Notes: generated from the letters alone by a model not told the origin. A DNA stretch of 64,000 nt from Akkermansia muciniphila (GCA_945883695.1 CAMCYK010000004.1:1-64000), one strand, 5' to 3'. Shown: positions 9,646 through 20,649, numbered from the stretch's first letter. A program made the numbers and translations.

Positions 9646-12600
9646 AGATCAGTTCCTTCGAGTTCAGGATGGCGTGGGCGATGCGGAAGTAAGGATCGTC
9701 CACCGGGACCGCGGCTTGCTTCGGCCCGCCGCGTTCGGGATCGGCGGATTCCGTGACCGGGACGCCGGCGATGAATGCGAGGCATGCGGCGGCTTCCGCC
9801 GGGGTGGCCCGGCGGGCGTAGGCTTGCATGAAGATGGCGTCGATCTTCGCCTCGGGCGTGGCCAGTCCGCGATTCTCCCGCACGCGTTGTGCCCACTGTC
9901 GCGCGGCATCGCCGGCCGTCCGCCCGTTCATCAGGGTGAGGGCCTGCGCGGGGACGTTGGTGGAATTGCGCGCGCCGACCGTGGAGATCGGGATGGGCAG
10001 GTTGAAGGTGGTGAGAAAGCCGTCGAGGTTGTTGCGTCGCATCGGCGCGAAGACGGCGCGTTCCGGCGTCTCGTTGGCGGCGACAAAGCGGATGCTGTCG
10101 AGGATGGCCTCGGCGTCCAGGCGGCGCGGGGTGAAGTAAGCCAGGCGCAGGTTCTCCGGATCCTTGTCGCCATTGGTGGCGGGCGGGGAACTGGCGGAGC
10201 GAAACGCGCGGCTCATGACCATTTCTCGCACGAACCGCTTCATCGACCATCCGTTCTCGCGGAAGTCCGCGGCCAGATGATCGAGGAGCTGCGGGTGCGT
10301 GGGTTCGGAGCCGAGGCGTCCGAAGTTATCCGCCGAGGCCACGATCCCGCGCCCGAAGGTGTGATGCCACAGCCGGTTCACGATCACCCGGGCGGTCAGC
10401 GGGTTGCGCTCGGCGAGGATATCGTCGGCCAGCTCGCGCCGGCCGCTCCCGGTTTCAGGATACGGCTTGCCGGGGAAGATTTCCAGGAACCCGCGCGGGA
10501 CCGGAGCCTCCTCCTTTTTGTAGTCCCCGCGTGCCAGCATCGGCTGATCCCACACCTCGCCCTCCATGACCCCCGGTGCCCGCCGTGGAATCCGGATTTC
10601 ACTTTCGAGTTTGCGATAGGTCTCCACGAGCGCCTTGAGATCCGCCGGCAGCGCCGCGGTGTCATTGGCCAGCAGGCCCCGGCTCACGAACGCATCGAGC
10701 AGTCGCGCCTGCGCATCGCTCATCGTGTCCGACTGCCACGCGGCGACCGCGGCGCGCAGGGACTCGCGGTAGAAAAGGAGGAGTGAGGCGCGGTCGGCGA
10801 TCTTCCCGGAGTCCGGCAGCGCCACCACCGGGGTGCCCAGCTCGCGCATCCCGTCATTGCCCGCGTAGGCTTCGAGCACGCCGAACCACGAGCGTTCCGG
10901 CCCCGGATTCACCGTGCTATCGGCGGCGGTGTTGAGTTGAAAGTAACCCTTCTCGCCCTTCCAGTAATCATACTTGCCCATCCCCACCCATCCGGGATCC
11001 GGGCCCAGGGTGGTGGAAGGATGCAGCCCGTGCTTCAGCGGGTAGCTGCGCAGGGTGAAGCGCGCGACGGCTTGGCCGCCGAACGCCCGGATCGCCGCCC
11101 CCTTGCCCTCGGCCCGGTGAAAGACCGAATGGAGATAGCCGCTATGTTTGTCCGAAACGAGGTGCGAGTAGATGCCCGCGGGATAGATGCCGGTGAAGAC
11201 CTTCCCGCCCTCGCCCGCCAGCGCGAAGGACCCCGCCGGGCTGACTTTTGGCCCGAGTCCGTTGCCGGTCCGAAACCAGCGGTCATAAGTCGCCTGATCG
11301 CGCAGGTCCGCGTAGAAGGTCGCGTTCTTCTTCGCCCGCTCGTTGTGCTCGCGGCCGGCCTCGAAGGCGGCGCGCGTTTTTTCCAACTCCCGCGTGATCT
11401 CGGCGGGCGGAAGGTCCCGCAATTTCGCCCACGCCCCGAGCGGATCCTTGTCATCGGGCTTTCCGAGGTCCGCTTGCTCCAGCCGATCCATCGCCGCGTC
11501 CACCTCGCCGAGCCACTGCGCGGCGAACCCGCCGCGGATCGCGATCTTCAACTCCTCGATCGCGGCGCGGTGCAGGTTCTGCCGCTCCGGCGAGTCCACG
11601 TTCACCGTCGCCGGACGGCTGCTCACCATGATGCCATAGAATTTGTAGAAATCCGCCTGGCTGATGGGATCGAACTTGTGGTTGTGGCAGCGGGCACACG
11701 AGACCGTCAGGCCGAGCATGGCTTTCGAGACCACGTCGATCTGGTTGTCGGTGAAGGTAAGCTGCTCGTCGTAGGCATCGGTCACGCCGAAGCCATGCGG
11801 GACCATCCGCAGATGTGCGGGGCCGATCGCGGATTCGTTGATGCCGAGTTCGTCGTTGATCCGCGGCTCTTTCAAAAGGTCGCCGGCGAGATGCTCGCGG
11901 ATCAGGCGGTCGTAGGGGACATCGGCATTGATGGCGCGGATCAGGTAGTCGCGGTACTGCGTGGCGTGGGGAAGGGCGGCGTCGCCCTCGCTGCCGTGGG
12001 TTTCCGCGTAGCGATACCAATCCATCCAGTAGCGGGCCCAGCGTTCGCCGTAGCGGGGCGAGGCCATCAGGCGGTCCACGAGCGCGGAATAGGCGTCCAG
12101 GGAGGGGTTGGCGACGAAGGCTTCGACGACTTCCGGTTCGGGAGGCAAGCCGGTGAGGATCAGATGGAGACGACGCACGAGGGTGCCCGGATCCGCCTCG
12201 GGCGCGGGCTGCAGGCCGTCCGCCGCCAGCCCGGCGAAGAGGAAGCGGTCGATCGCGCCGCCGTTCCATGCGGGGTCGGCCGCCGCTGGCGGCCCGGCTT
12301 TCACGAGCGGCTGGAAGGACCACCATTCCGCGCGCCGGTCGCGGACGCCTTCCCAATCGGATTCGGCCTCGAGCTCATGCTTGGTCGGAGCCTTGAGCCG
12401 CGGATCCGGCGCACCCATCGCGATCCATTCCTCGAGGTGTTTGATGCTGAGCTCGGACAGCTTCGGCGCTTTCGATGGCATCGGCTCGTAGTCCTCCGCG
12501 TGGCGCACCGAGAGGATGAGCGGACTGCGCGCGGGGTCGCCGGGGAGGATCACCCCGGACTCCAGCATGGCGGCTCGATGATCGAGCGCCAGGTCGCCCT

Positions 12601-12762
12601 TCTTCTTGTCCACGCTATTGTGGCAGGAGTAGCAATTCTCGGCGAGCACGGGGCGGATTTTCGATTCAAAGAATTCGTGCTGCTCGGCCGTGATTCCCTC
12701 CTCCCCGGCGGCAACGAGCGAGAGAGCGAGCAGGAAGCAGGGGGCATGGAGATTCAACTTCA
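9635..12762 (-). CDS. Planctomycete-type cytochrome c + DUF1549 + DUF1553 protein
   Basis: [23 protein letters not shown]...[27 protein letters not shown]...[18 protein letters not shown]...[46 protein letters not shown]. Overlaps the DUF1501 start. ORF track start is 12871. Confidence 0.92.
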
Positions 12763-12910
12763 TCGGAGGAGGTGGCCGGGCGTCCGGGGCTTGGTGTGGA
12801 TTGCGGTTCCGGGCAGGAGGTGTTTTTCCCGCGCAGTATCCCGGTCCTGTAGCGGTCGCCGGGGTGGACAACCAGCAAACCTTTCCAATAAGGGTCGCAG
12901 TTTCGCGGGA

Positions 12911-12942
12911 GGAAAGAGAGGTTTGGCTTACTCTGTTAAGCC
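12911..12942 (-). promoter_or_regulatory. Shared upstream element, copy B (sense: GGCTTAACAGAGTAAGCCAAACCTCTCTTTCC)
   Basis: Similar to copies at 7912-7938 and 22119-22146. Confidence 0.45.
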
Positions 12943-13029
12943 GCGTGGAATCCCCGGCATTGCCATCTGAAGGCCCCGCGCAACACCCGACCCTGCCGAA
13001 ACGGCACCGGACACGAAATGGGTGGGGCT

Positions 13030-14295
13030 TCAGCGCGATGGATTCTCATACCACACGACGCCAAGCTGGTCGTGTTCCTCGCAGGTGATCACATCCAGAT
13101 CGCCGTCACCATCCAGGTCGAGCACCTGGACAAGATCGAACTTCACCCCTTCCGGACCACCGAGGGAATGCTGAAGCCAGCGTCCTTCCCGCTGCTGTTC
13201 CAGCCAGACGACGCCCTCGCGCGGACTCGTCGCGCCTTCACAGGTGAAAACGAGGTCTGCCAGCCCGTCGCCGTTCAAGTCGGCGATCTTCACGGCCTTG
13301 GCTCTTCCCAGGTTTGCCGCATCGAGCTCCAGAACCTGCTCCCGCCAACCGCCGTCCGGTTGCCGGAGGCAAATGAAGATCTCGAAGGGCTTCACCGCCA
13401 CCGCCAGGTCCGTCCGTCCGTCCCCGTTCACATCGCCGAGGTCGGCGAACATGACCTCCCGGCCCAGGGCACCGATGGCGTGCTCTTTCCAGGCGCCATG
13501 CTTCCGAACCGCCCCGGCACCCGGATTCTCGAGCCAGAAGACACCGGCACGTTTGCCATTGCGGTCGCTGAAGACCACGTCGGCGTCGCCATCGCCGTCC
13601 ATGTCATGAGGAATCAGGGACATGATCCAGCCGGCCTCGCGCAGCGGATGAAAAGACCATGCGGCGAGGTCCTCCGCCTGTTCGGGAGCCTGCAGCCAGC
13701 CCACGGTGGCGTCGGGGCCTTTTGCGGCGAGCAGCAGGTCCATGCCATGCAGCCCGTCCAGATCCAGCGCGGCGGCCTGCATCCACATCCGGCTGTTCCT
13801 GGCCGCCGGGAACGCGTCGGTCCGCCATTCTCCGCCGATCTGACGGTGCCAGAACATCGTGCGCGTTTTTCCTTCGGTGCCGCTGATGACCTCGAGGCGC
13901 CCGTCTCCATCGAGATCCGCGAAAATCGCCTCCTCCACGTCCGCCACTTCGCCGACGGTGATCCGCGGCCACGGATCACGGACCTTCGCCTCTCCTGGAT
14001 GGGTGTAAACCCGCACCACGCCGCCTTCCTCCCAGCCGGTGACGAGGTCCGTCCGCCCGTCCTGGTTCCAGTCCCCCGGCTTCACGCCGTCCGCGCCCTG
14101 CGAGGTGTTGTCGATCGTGTGCCGCTTCCAAGGCGCGCCGGCAACCGCTTCGGCACGGGTGGAGACTCCGGGTTGTGCCGACAGCGGCGCGCCCAGGAAA
14201 CACCAGGCTGACAGGGTGAGCAGATTTTTCAGGGTGGGCGTGTGAGCGTGACTCCTGCAGGAAACCCTCACGGGTCGCAGCTGTTGCATTCTCAT
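13030..14295 (-). CDS. FG-GAP/VCBS-repeat secreted protein
   Basis: Repeated D-x-D/N-x-D-G blocks: DWNQDGRTDLVTG, DLDGDGRLEVISG, DMDGDGDADVVFSD, DVNGDGRTDLAVA, DLNGDGLADLVFT, DLDGDGDLDVITC. The track extends the start to 14871 over the neighbouring sulfatase; ATG at ~14295 (MRMQQLRPVRV...) is more plausible. Confidence 0.85.
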   Translation of the reverse strand: MRMQQLRPVRVSCRSHAHTPTLKNLLTLSAWCFLGAPLSAQPGVSTRAEAVAGAPWKRHTIDNTSQGADGVKPGDWNQDGRTDLVTGWEEGGVVRVYTHPGEAKVRDPWPRITVGEVADVEEAIFADLDGDGRLEVISGTEGKTRTMFWHRQIGGEWRTDAFPAARNSRMWMQAAALDLDGLHGMDLLLAAKGPDATVGWLQAPEQAEDLAAWSFHPLREAGWIMSLIPHDMDGDGDADVVFSDRNGKRAGVFWLENPGAGAVRKHGAWKEHAIGALGREVMFADLGDVNGDGRTDLAVAVKPFEIFICLRQPDGGWREQVLELDAANLGRAKAVKIADLNGDGLADLVFTCEGATSPREGVVWLEQQREGRWLQHSLGGPEGVKFDLVQVLDLDGDGDLDVITCEEHDQLGVVWYENPSR

Positions 14296-14419
14296 AAGAT
14301 GGCAACCCATCAGATCCAAGGCCGCGCCGCAAGGGGGGAAACGGTCCAAGGGCTCGATGAGCGGTCTCGGCCCGCGGTTGAATCGCTCTCGCCGAGGCCT
14401 GGTCCAAGCTCCCGAAGCG

Positions 14420-14527
14420 TGCCTTGCGGCACGCGGCGAAGTTGTGTGATGTCTGAAGGGAGCTTGGCCTCCGATCACCGCCCGAGAGGCCAGTGCACGG
14501 AAGGCGTCCGCGCCGCTTTCAGATACG
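14420..14527 (-). repeat. Inverted-duplication copy 2: sulfatase 3' end plus orphan isomerase 3' tail
   Basis: Reverse complement matches 1815-1922 (104/108). Plus frame at the left end reads RALRHAAKLCDV-stop, the C-terminus of the isomerase at 1886-2800. Confidence 0.9.
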
Positions 14528-15839
14528 CTTCGAATTGCTCGATCACCTCGGGATGTTCTCCCGCGATGTTCCGTTGCTCGGACGGATCCCGGTCCAGATG
14601 GTAGAGTTCCAGCGCTGCCTCCAGTGCCGGGCGAACCACTTTCCATTGCCCGCGTCTCGCCGCCTGTTTGTAGCCGCCCTCGAAGAACTCCCAGTAGAGA
14701 TGCCGCTCGCTCAACTCCGCTTGGGCGTCTCCTTTCAAAGCCGGTAGCACGTTGATCCCATCGATCCCTTCCGGTGGCTTGCCACCCGCGATCGCCACCA
14801 GGGTCGGCAGGACATCGGGGAAATACCACGGCGCTTCGCTGACGGCCCCTTTCGGCGCCACCCCCGGCCACCGCACGATCATCGGCACCCGGATCCCTCC
14901 TTCATACAGGTCGCGCTTGCGGCCCCGCAAGGGACCGCTGCTGTCGAAGCGGCCTTCCCACCGCCGCGCGGCCCCATTGTCGGAACAAAAGAACACCACG
15001 GTGTTCCCCGCCACTCCCCGTTCCTGTAACAAGCGCATCAGGCTCCCGATGTCCCGGTCGATTCGTGCGATCATGGCGGCGTGCACCTTCTCATCGCCGG
15101 TCCACGGCTTTTCCGTGAACGGCTCGGTCGATGGAATCTGATATTTGTCGTGGGGCAGCGTGTAGGGCAGATAGAGAAAGAAAGGCCGCGCGCCGTCCGC
15201 ATGGCGACGGATGAAATCCGTGGCGAAACCGGTGAACAAATCGTGGGCGTAGTGTGGGCCTTCGCCGCCCCGGTTGCCTTCCATTTCCTTGCGATCGGTG
15301 TTATGCCAGAGGTATTCGGGAAAATGATGGTGCGCCCGGCCCTGGTTGAGAAAGCCGAACCATTCGTCGAAGCCCTGCCGGTTGGGCTCGCCCTCGGTGC
15401 CCGGTTCGCCAAGCCCCCACTTGCCGGTCATGCCGGTGGTGTAGCCCAGTTCCTTGAGATATTCCGCAACCGTCCGATCCTCCGCCTTCAAGGGCACCCG
15501 CCCCTGTGTGCCGTCCAATCCGGGAACCCCGCCGATCCCGGTGTTACCGCGCACGGTCGTGTGGCCGGTGTGCAACCCGGTCATCAGCACGCTGCGAGAT
15601 GGCGCGCAAACCGGCGACCCGGCATAGACCTGGGTGAAGCGCGTCCCTTCAGCCGCCAATCGATCGAGATTCGGAGTTGGAATGACTTTCTGCCCGTAAC
15701 AACCCGCATCCGCATAGCCCATGTCATCGACCATGATGAAAAGAATGTTAGGCGGGCCGGCTTGGGCGGAAAGCACCGTTCGGCCGGTCCAGACGAGAAG
15801 CAGGGCAGCGAACAGGAACTTGGAACGCGCTGGGATCAT
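14475..15839 (-). CDS. Secreted arylsulfatase
   Basis: GPPNILFIMVDDMGYADAGCYGQK...YAGSPVCAPSRSVLMTGLHTGHTTVRGN...GMTGKWGLGEPGTEG; canonical CxPxR motif (CAPSR). Confidence 0.93.
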   Translation of the reverse strand: MIPARSKFLFAALLLVWTGRTVLSAQAGPPNILFIMVDDMGYADAGCYGQKVIPTPNLDRLAAEGTRFTQVYAGSPVCAPSRSVLMTGLHTGHTTVRGNTGIGGVPGLDGTQGRVPLKAEDRTVAEYLKELGYTTGMTGKWGLGEPGTEGEPNRQGFDEWFGFLNQGRAHHHFPEYLWHNTDRKEMEGNRGGEGPHYAHDLFTGFATDFIRRHADGARPFFLYLPYTLPHDKYQIPSTEPFTEKPWTGDEKVHAAMIARIDRDIGSLMRLLQERGVAGNTVVFFCSDNGAARRWEGRFDSSGPLRGRKRDLYEGGIRVPMIVRWPGVAPKGAVSEAPWYFPDVLPTLVAIAGGKPPEGIDGINVLPALKGDAQAELSERHLYWEFFEGGYKQAARRGQWKVVRPALEAALELYHLDRDPSEQRNIAGEHPEVIEQFEAYLKAARTPSVHWPLGR

Positions 15840-16079
15840 GGACCGGCATTAGAGAATCCGGAGCAGGAGTTCAAAGGGAAATCGGAGGGGGGGCGAAACC
15901 GCGGGATCTGGAAACGGGGGGCTTACAAGGGAAAGTTGATGCTGACTTGGCATCGCGGCCGGGAGAATCAGCCTGGGACAAACCGGTTCCCAACCGCGGT
16001 TCATGGATTTTATGGATTCTTGCCTCGCAATCCCGGGCGACCAGGGCTCCACTCGAAGTAAACCCATTTTTACAACCCT

Positions 16080-17303
16080 TTGAAAGCGCTCCTGATCCAT
16101 CTCTCCGTCGTTGCCGCTGCTGGAGTCACTCCTGCGAGCGGTGACACGCAACTCCGGACTTTCCATTCCCAACCGAGCATGGTGCTCGCGACGAAAGAGG
16201 TGGAGGTGGCGGTGACCGAACTCGGCGCGCACATGGCTCCGGTGACTTTTTTCCGCGACAGCGGGAATCCGGTGCGGCCCTACCACATCAGCCCCTGGCA
16301 GGATGAAAAGCCGGTGGCGATGCCGGCACCGGTACTCGTCACGCTGCGCGGCGACTTCTTTTGCATGCCCTTCGGTGGGAACAGCGGGGAGGTCGCGGGA
16401 GAGACCCATCCGCCGCATGGTGAGATCGTCGGCGAGCCCTGGCAGCTCGTCGGCAGAAAGACGACCGGCGATGTGACGACGCTCACGCTCGGCATCGACA
16501 CGAAGGTGCGCGAAGGCCGCGTGACGAAGGAATTGTCGCTCGTCGCCGGGCACAACGTGGTCTATTCGCGCAACACCATCGAGGGTTTCGCCGGGCGCGT
16601 GCCCCTCGGTCATCATGCGACGCTCGCGATGCCGGAGGAGGAAGGCGCGGTGCGGATCGCCACCAGCGCGTTCCGGTTTGGCATGACCTGTCCGTCGCTT
16701 TTCAGCGATCCGAAGCAGCGCGAATACCAGGCGCTGCTGCCCGGCGCGAAGTGGACCGATCTCACCAAGGTGCCGGTCGCTTGGAAAGGTGCGCCGGATG
16801 CCGATCTCACGCGGCTCCCCGGTCGCTACGGCCATGCGGACCTGATCCAGATCGTCAACGAACCATGGGAGAAGACCAATGGCCCCGCTTGGACCGCGGC
16901 GACGTATCCGGAGGCGGGCTACGTGTGGTTCTCGCTGAAGGATCCCGCGGTGCTCAACAGCACGGTCTTCTGGATGGAGTACCACGGCCGTCACGGCCAC
17001 CCGTGGAATGGCCGCAACAACTGCCTCGGGCTCGAGGATGTCACCGCCTGTTTCGCCGATGGCCTCGCGGCTTCCACGAAAGAAAACGCGCTCACCCGTG
17101 AAGGCGTGGAAACCGCCGTCGCCCTCAGCGCCGGGAAGCCGACCGCGGTGAACTACATCCAGGGCGTGGTGAGGATTCCCGACGGCTTCGGGAACGTGAA
17201 GACCCTCGAATTCGCTCCGGCGGAGGTGACCTTCATCTCGACCACCGGCAAGCGTGTCAGCGCACCGGTGCGGCATGAATTCCTGAAGACCGGCAAACTC
17301 TGA
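16080..17303 (+). CDS. Secreted galactose-mutarotase/aldose-epimerase-fold-like protein
   Basis: MKALLIHLSVVAAAGVTPASGDTQ...VEVAVTELGAHMAPVTFFRDSG...HHATLAMPEEEGAVRIATSAFRFGMTCPS...; TTG start. First gene of the ABC-transporter operon. Confidence 0.55.
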   Translation: MKALLIHLSVVAAAGVTPASGDTQLRTFHSQPSMVLATKEVEVAVTELGAHMAPVTFFRDSGNPVRPYHISPWQDEKPVAMPAPVLVTLRGDFFCMPFGGNSGEVAGETHPPHGEIVGEPWQLVGRKTTGDVTTLTLGIDTKVREGRVTKELSLVAGHNVVYSRNTIEGFAGRVPLGHHATLAMPEEEGAVRIATSAFRFGMTCPSLFSDPKQREYQALLPGAKWTDLTKVPVAWKGAPDADLTRLPGRYGHADLIQIVNEPWEKTNGPAWTAATYPEAGYVWFSLKDPAVLNSTVFWMEYHGRHGHPWNGRNNCLGLEDVTACFADGLAASTKENALTREGVETAVALSAGKPTAVNYIQGVVRIPDGFGNVKTLEFAPAEVTFISTTGKRVSAPVRHEFLKTGKL

Positions 17304-17320
17304 TTCCAACTCCAAAACCC

Positions 17321-18298
17321 ATGATGAAACACCTCCTCACCACACTTCTGGCCTGCACGGCCGCGCTCCTGACCGGCTGCGACAAGCCCGCGGGCGGCTC
17401 CGGCACGCCGGCTGCCGGAGCGGGAGCGAAGGGCACCATCGGTGTCTCGCTGCTCACCCTCGACAACCCGTTCTTCAAGGTCATCGGCGACAACATCACC
17501 AGCGAAGGCAAGAAGCACGGCTACGAAACCATCGTCGTCAGCGGTGACAAGGACGTCGCGAAACAGAGCAACCAGATCAAGGACTTCATCGTGAAGAAGG
17601 TCAGCGCCATCGTGCTGAGCCCCTGCGATTCGAAGTCGATCGTCCCGGTGATCCAGGAGGCGAACGCCGCGGGCATCCCGGTCTTCACCGTGGACATCCC
17701 GTGCAACGAACCGGGCGTGAAGATCGTGACGCAGATCACGACGGACAACTACGGCGGCGGCAAGGAGGGCGCGCAGGCGATGATCGAGGCGCTGGGCGAA
17801 GCGGGCGGCAAGATCGCCGTGCTGCATTTCAAGCAGGCCGAGTCTTGCCAGCTCCGCGTGAAGGGATTCACGGAGGTCATCGACGCGCACAATGCGAGCG
17901 GATTGGCGAAGATCGACATCGTCACCGAACTGGAGAGCGGCGGGGCGAAGGATCTGGGTTACAAGGCTGCCGAGGACGCCCTGCAGGCGCACTCGGATCT
18001 GCGCGGGATCTTTGCCATCAACGATCCCGCGGCGCTGGGCGCGCGTGCCGCGTTGGAGAAGGCGGGCAAGGAGCAGCAGGTGGTGATCGTCGGCTTTGAC
18101 GGTCAACCGGAGGGCAAGCAGGCGATCAAGGACGGCAAGATCTACGCCGACCCGATCCAGTTTCCCGACAAGATGGGCGCGCAGATCGTGGATTCGATCA
18201 TCCGCCATTCCAAAGGCGAGACCTTGCCCCCGCAGATCCTCATTCCGACCCGCCTCTACCGCAAGGCGGACGCGATGAAGGACCCGGAACTCAAGTAA
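17321..18298 (+). CDS. Periplasmic sugar-binding lipoprotein (ribose-binding RbsB-like)
   Basis: Lipobox LLTGCDKP; KGTIGVSLLTLDNPFFKVIGDNITSEGKKHGYETIVVSGDKDVAKQSNQIKDFIVKKVSAIVLSPCDSKSIVPVIQEANAAGIPVFTVDIP. Confidence 0.93.
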   Translation: MMKHLLTTLLACTAALLTGCDKPAGGSGTPAAGAGAKGTIGVSLLTLDNPFFKVIGDNITSEGKKHGYETIVVSGDKDVAKQSNQIKDFIVKKVSAIVLSPCDSKSIVPVIQEANAAGIPVFTVDIPCNEPGVKIVTQITTDNYGGGKEGAQAMIEALGEAGGKIAVLHFKQAESCQLRVKGFTEVIDAHNASGLAKIDIVTELESGGAKDLGYKAAEDALQAHSDLRGIFAINDPAALGARAALEKAGKEQQVVIVGFDGQPEGKQAIKDGKIYADPIQFPDKMGAQIVDSIIRHSKGETLPPQILIPTRLYRKADAMKDPELK

Positions 18299-18310
18299 AG
18301 CACCCCCGGT

Positions 18311-19162
18311 ATGAGCAAAGGTAACTTTCTCCACGAACTCACCGGCTCGATGTCGGAGGGCGCGGCGGGCAATCCCACCGTCGCGATGATCGAGGCTGCG
18401 TTCGCGCACCACGGCCTGCATTGGCGCTATATCAACATGGAAGTCACTCCCCGGGACCTCGCTGCCGCCGTGCGCGGGGCAAAGGCGATGGGCTTCCGGG
18501 GCTTCAATTGCAGCCTGCCGCACAAGGTCGCCGTGATCCCGCATCTCGACGGCCTTGGCGAATCCGCCGCGGTGATGGGAGCGGTCAATTGCGTGGTGCG
18601 TCGCTGCGAGGAATTCATCGGCGAGAACACCGATGGCAAGGGTTTCCTGAAGTCGTTGGAATCCGTCATCAATCCGAAAGGGAAATCCGTCGTGCTTTTC
18701 GGCGCCGGCGGTGCCGCGCGGGCCATCGCCGTGGAACTCGGACTCGCGGGAGTCAAGCGCATCACCATCGTGAACCGCTCCGAACCCCGCGGCGCGGAGC
18801 TCGTCGGTCTCCTGCGCGACAAACTGGAGCTCGATGCCGCCTTCGTTGCCTGGAGCGGCGACCACGCCATTCCCGCGGAGACCGACATCGTGATCAACGG
18901 GACATCGATCGGTCTCTATGCGCCGGAGGCGCGGCTCGCGCTCGACCTGAGCACCCTCAAGCCCGGGATGGTCGCGGCCGACGTGGTGTTCAATCCCGTG
19001 CGCACCCGCTTCCTCGATGATGCCGCCGCGCGCGGCTGCCGCGCCATCGACGGACTCGGCATGCTGGTCAACCAGGGCATCGTCGGCGTGCGATACTGGA
19101 CCGGCGTCACCCCGGACGCGGCGGTGATGCGCAAGGCGCTTGAGTCCGCGATGGGCCTATGA
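18311..19162 (+). CDS. aroE: Shikimate/quinate dehydrogenase family protein
   Basis: GFRGFNCSLPHKVAVIPHLDGLGESAAVMGAVNCVVRR...GENTDGKGFLKSLE...KSVVLFGAGGAARAIAVELGLAGVKRITIVNRS. Confidence 0.88.
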   Translation: MSKGNFLHELTGSMSEGAAGNPTVAMIEAAFAHHGLHWRYINMEVTPRDLAAAVRGAKAMGFRGFNCSLPHKVAVIPHLDGLGESAAVMGAVNCVVRRCEEFIGENTDGKGFLKSLESVINPKGKSVVLFGAGGAARAIAVELGLAGVKRITIVNRSEPRGAELVGLLRDKLELDAAFVAWSGDHAIPAETDIVINGTSIGLYAPEARLALDLSTLKPGMVAADVVFNPVRTRFLDDAAARGCRAIDGLGMLVNQGIVGVRYWTGVTPDAAVMRKALESAMGL

Positions 19163-20649
19163 GCGCGACCGTGCCGCTGCTCGCGATGCGCGGCATCGTG
19201 AAGTCGTTTCCCGGCGTGAAGGCGCTGCGGGGCGTGGATCTCACCCTGCAGGCCGGTGAAGTGCTCGCGCTGCTCGGCGAGAACGGCGCGGGCAAGAGCA
19301 CCTTGATGAAAGTCCTCGGTGGCGCCCATCGGGCGGATGAGGGCACGATCGCGATCGATGGCCGAGTGTCCCCGTTTCATTCGCCGCAGGATTCACGCGA
19401 CGCGGGGGTGGCGGTGATCTATCAGGAGTTCAACCTCGTCCCGGGTCTCACCGCGGTGGAAAACATCTTTCTTGGCCGGGAACTGACGCGCGCGGGGCTC
19501 GTCGCGCGGAAGCAGGAACGCGCAAGGGCGGCGGCGATCTTCAAGCAACTCGGCGTGGAGATCGACCTCGACGTTCCATGCGCCCGGCTCACCACCGCCC
19601 GGCAGCAACTGGTCGAGATCGCGAAAGCGCTCGCTTTCGACGCCCGCGTCATCGTCATGGATGAGCCGAGCGCCGCGCTGACCTCCCACGAGGTGGACCG
19701 CTTGTTCGAAATCATCCGCGATCTGAAGGGCCACGGCATCGGCATCATCTACATCAGCCATCGCCTCGATGAGGTATTCACCATCACGGACCGCGTGATG
19801 GTCCTGCGCGACGGGATCCACGTGGGCGAACGGCCCACCAGCGGGATCACGCGCAACGAGATGATCGAGCTGATGGTCGGCCGCGAGCTGAAGGACGAAT
19901 TCCCCGCGCGCGCCACCGTCATCGGCGAGCCGCGGCTCGAAGTGTCGCATCTCACGCGGGGCCGCGCGGTGCGCGATGTCTCGTTCACCGTGCGGCGCGG
20001 GGAGATCCTGGCGCTTACCGGTCTCGTCGGCGCGGGCCGGACGGAGACGGTGCGGCTCATCTTCGGTGCCGACCGGCGCGGGGCGGGCGAGATCCGGCTC
20101 GATGGCAAGGTGCTGGCGATCCGCTCCCCGCGTGACGCGATCGCGGCGGGCATCGGGCTTTTGACCGAAGACCGCAAGCTGCAGGGGCTCGTGCTCGGCC
20201 ACCCGGTCCGCGAGAATTTCGGCCTGCCGAATCTCGACCGGCTTTCGAGCCGCGGTTTCGTGCGGAGGGACCTGGAACGGCGGGAATTCGGCAGATATGT
20301 GGTTCAGCTCGGAATTCGGGTGCCTCACCAGGAGACCCGCGCCGGCAACCTTTCCGGTGGCAACCAGCAGAAGGTGGTGCTGGCCAAATGGCTCGCGCGG
20401 AATTGCGAGGTGCTGATCTTCGACGAGCCCACCCGCGGTATCGATGTCGGCGCGAAATATGAAATTTACCTGCTGATGAATGAACTCGTCGCCGCGGGAA
20501 AAGCCATCGTGATGATCAGTTCCGAACTGCCCGAGGTGCTCGGCATGGCCGACCGCATCCTCGTGATGCACGAAGGCCGCGTGACCGGCGAAGTCGCCGA
20601 CGCCCGCCACGCGACGCAGAAGCAGATCATGGAGCTCGCCCATTCCTGA
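19159..20649 (+). CDS. Sugar ABC transporter ATP-binding protein (two NBDs, RbsA-like)
   Basis: LLGENGAGKSTLMKVLGGAHRADEG...VIVMDEPSAALTSHEVDRLF...NLSGGNQQKVVLAKWLARNCEVLIFDEPTRGIDVGAKYEIY. Confidence 0.96.
   Translation: MSATVPLLAMRGIVKSFPGVKALRGVDLTLQAGEVLALLGENGAGKSTLMKVLGGAHRADEGTIAIDGRVSPFHSPQDSRDAGVAVIYQEFNLVPGLTAVENIFLGRELTRAGLVARKQERARAAAIFKQLGVEIDLDVPCARLTTARQQLVEIAKALAFDARVIVMDEPSAALTSHEVDRLFEIIRDLKGHGIGIIYISHRLDEVFTITDRVMVLRDGIHVGERPTSGITRNEMIELMVGRELKDEFPARATVIGEPRLEVSHLTRGRAVRDVSFTVRRGEILALTGLVGAGRTETVRLIFGADRRGAGEIRLDGKVLAIRSPRDAIAAGIGLLTEDRKLQGLVLGHPVRENFGLPNLDRLSSRGFVRRDLERREFGRYVVQLGIRVPHQETRAGNLSGGNQQKVVLAKWLARNCEVLIFDEPTRGIDVGAKYEIYLLMNELVAAGKAIVMISSELPEVLGMADRILVMHEGRVTGEVADARHATQKQIMELAHS

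Noticed and set aside
14296-14871. N-terminal extension of the FG-GAP ORF to 14871
   Set aside because: Overlaps the sulfatase 3' end and the inverted-repeat copy; the extension is not protein-like and an internal ATG precedes a signal-like segment.
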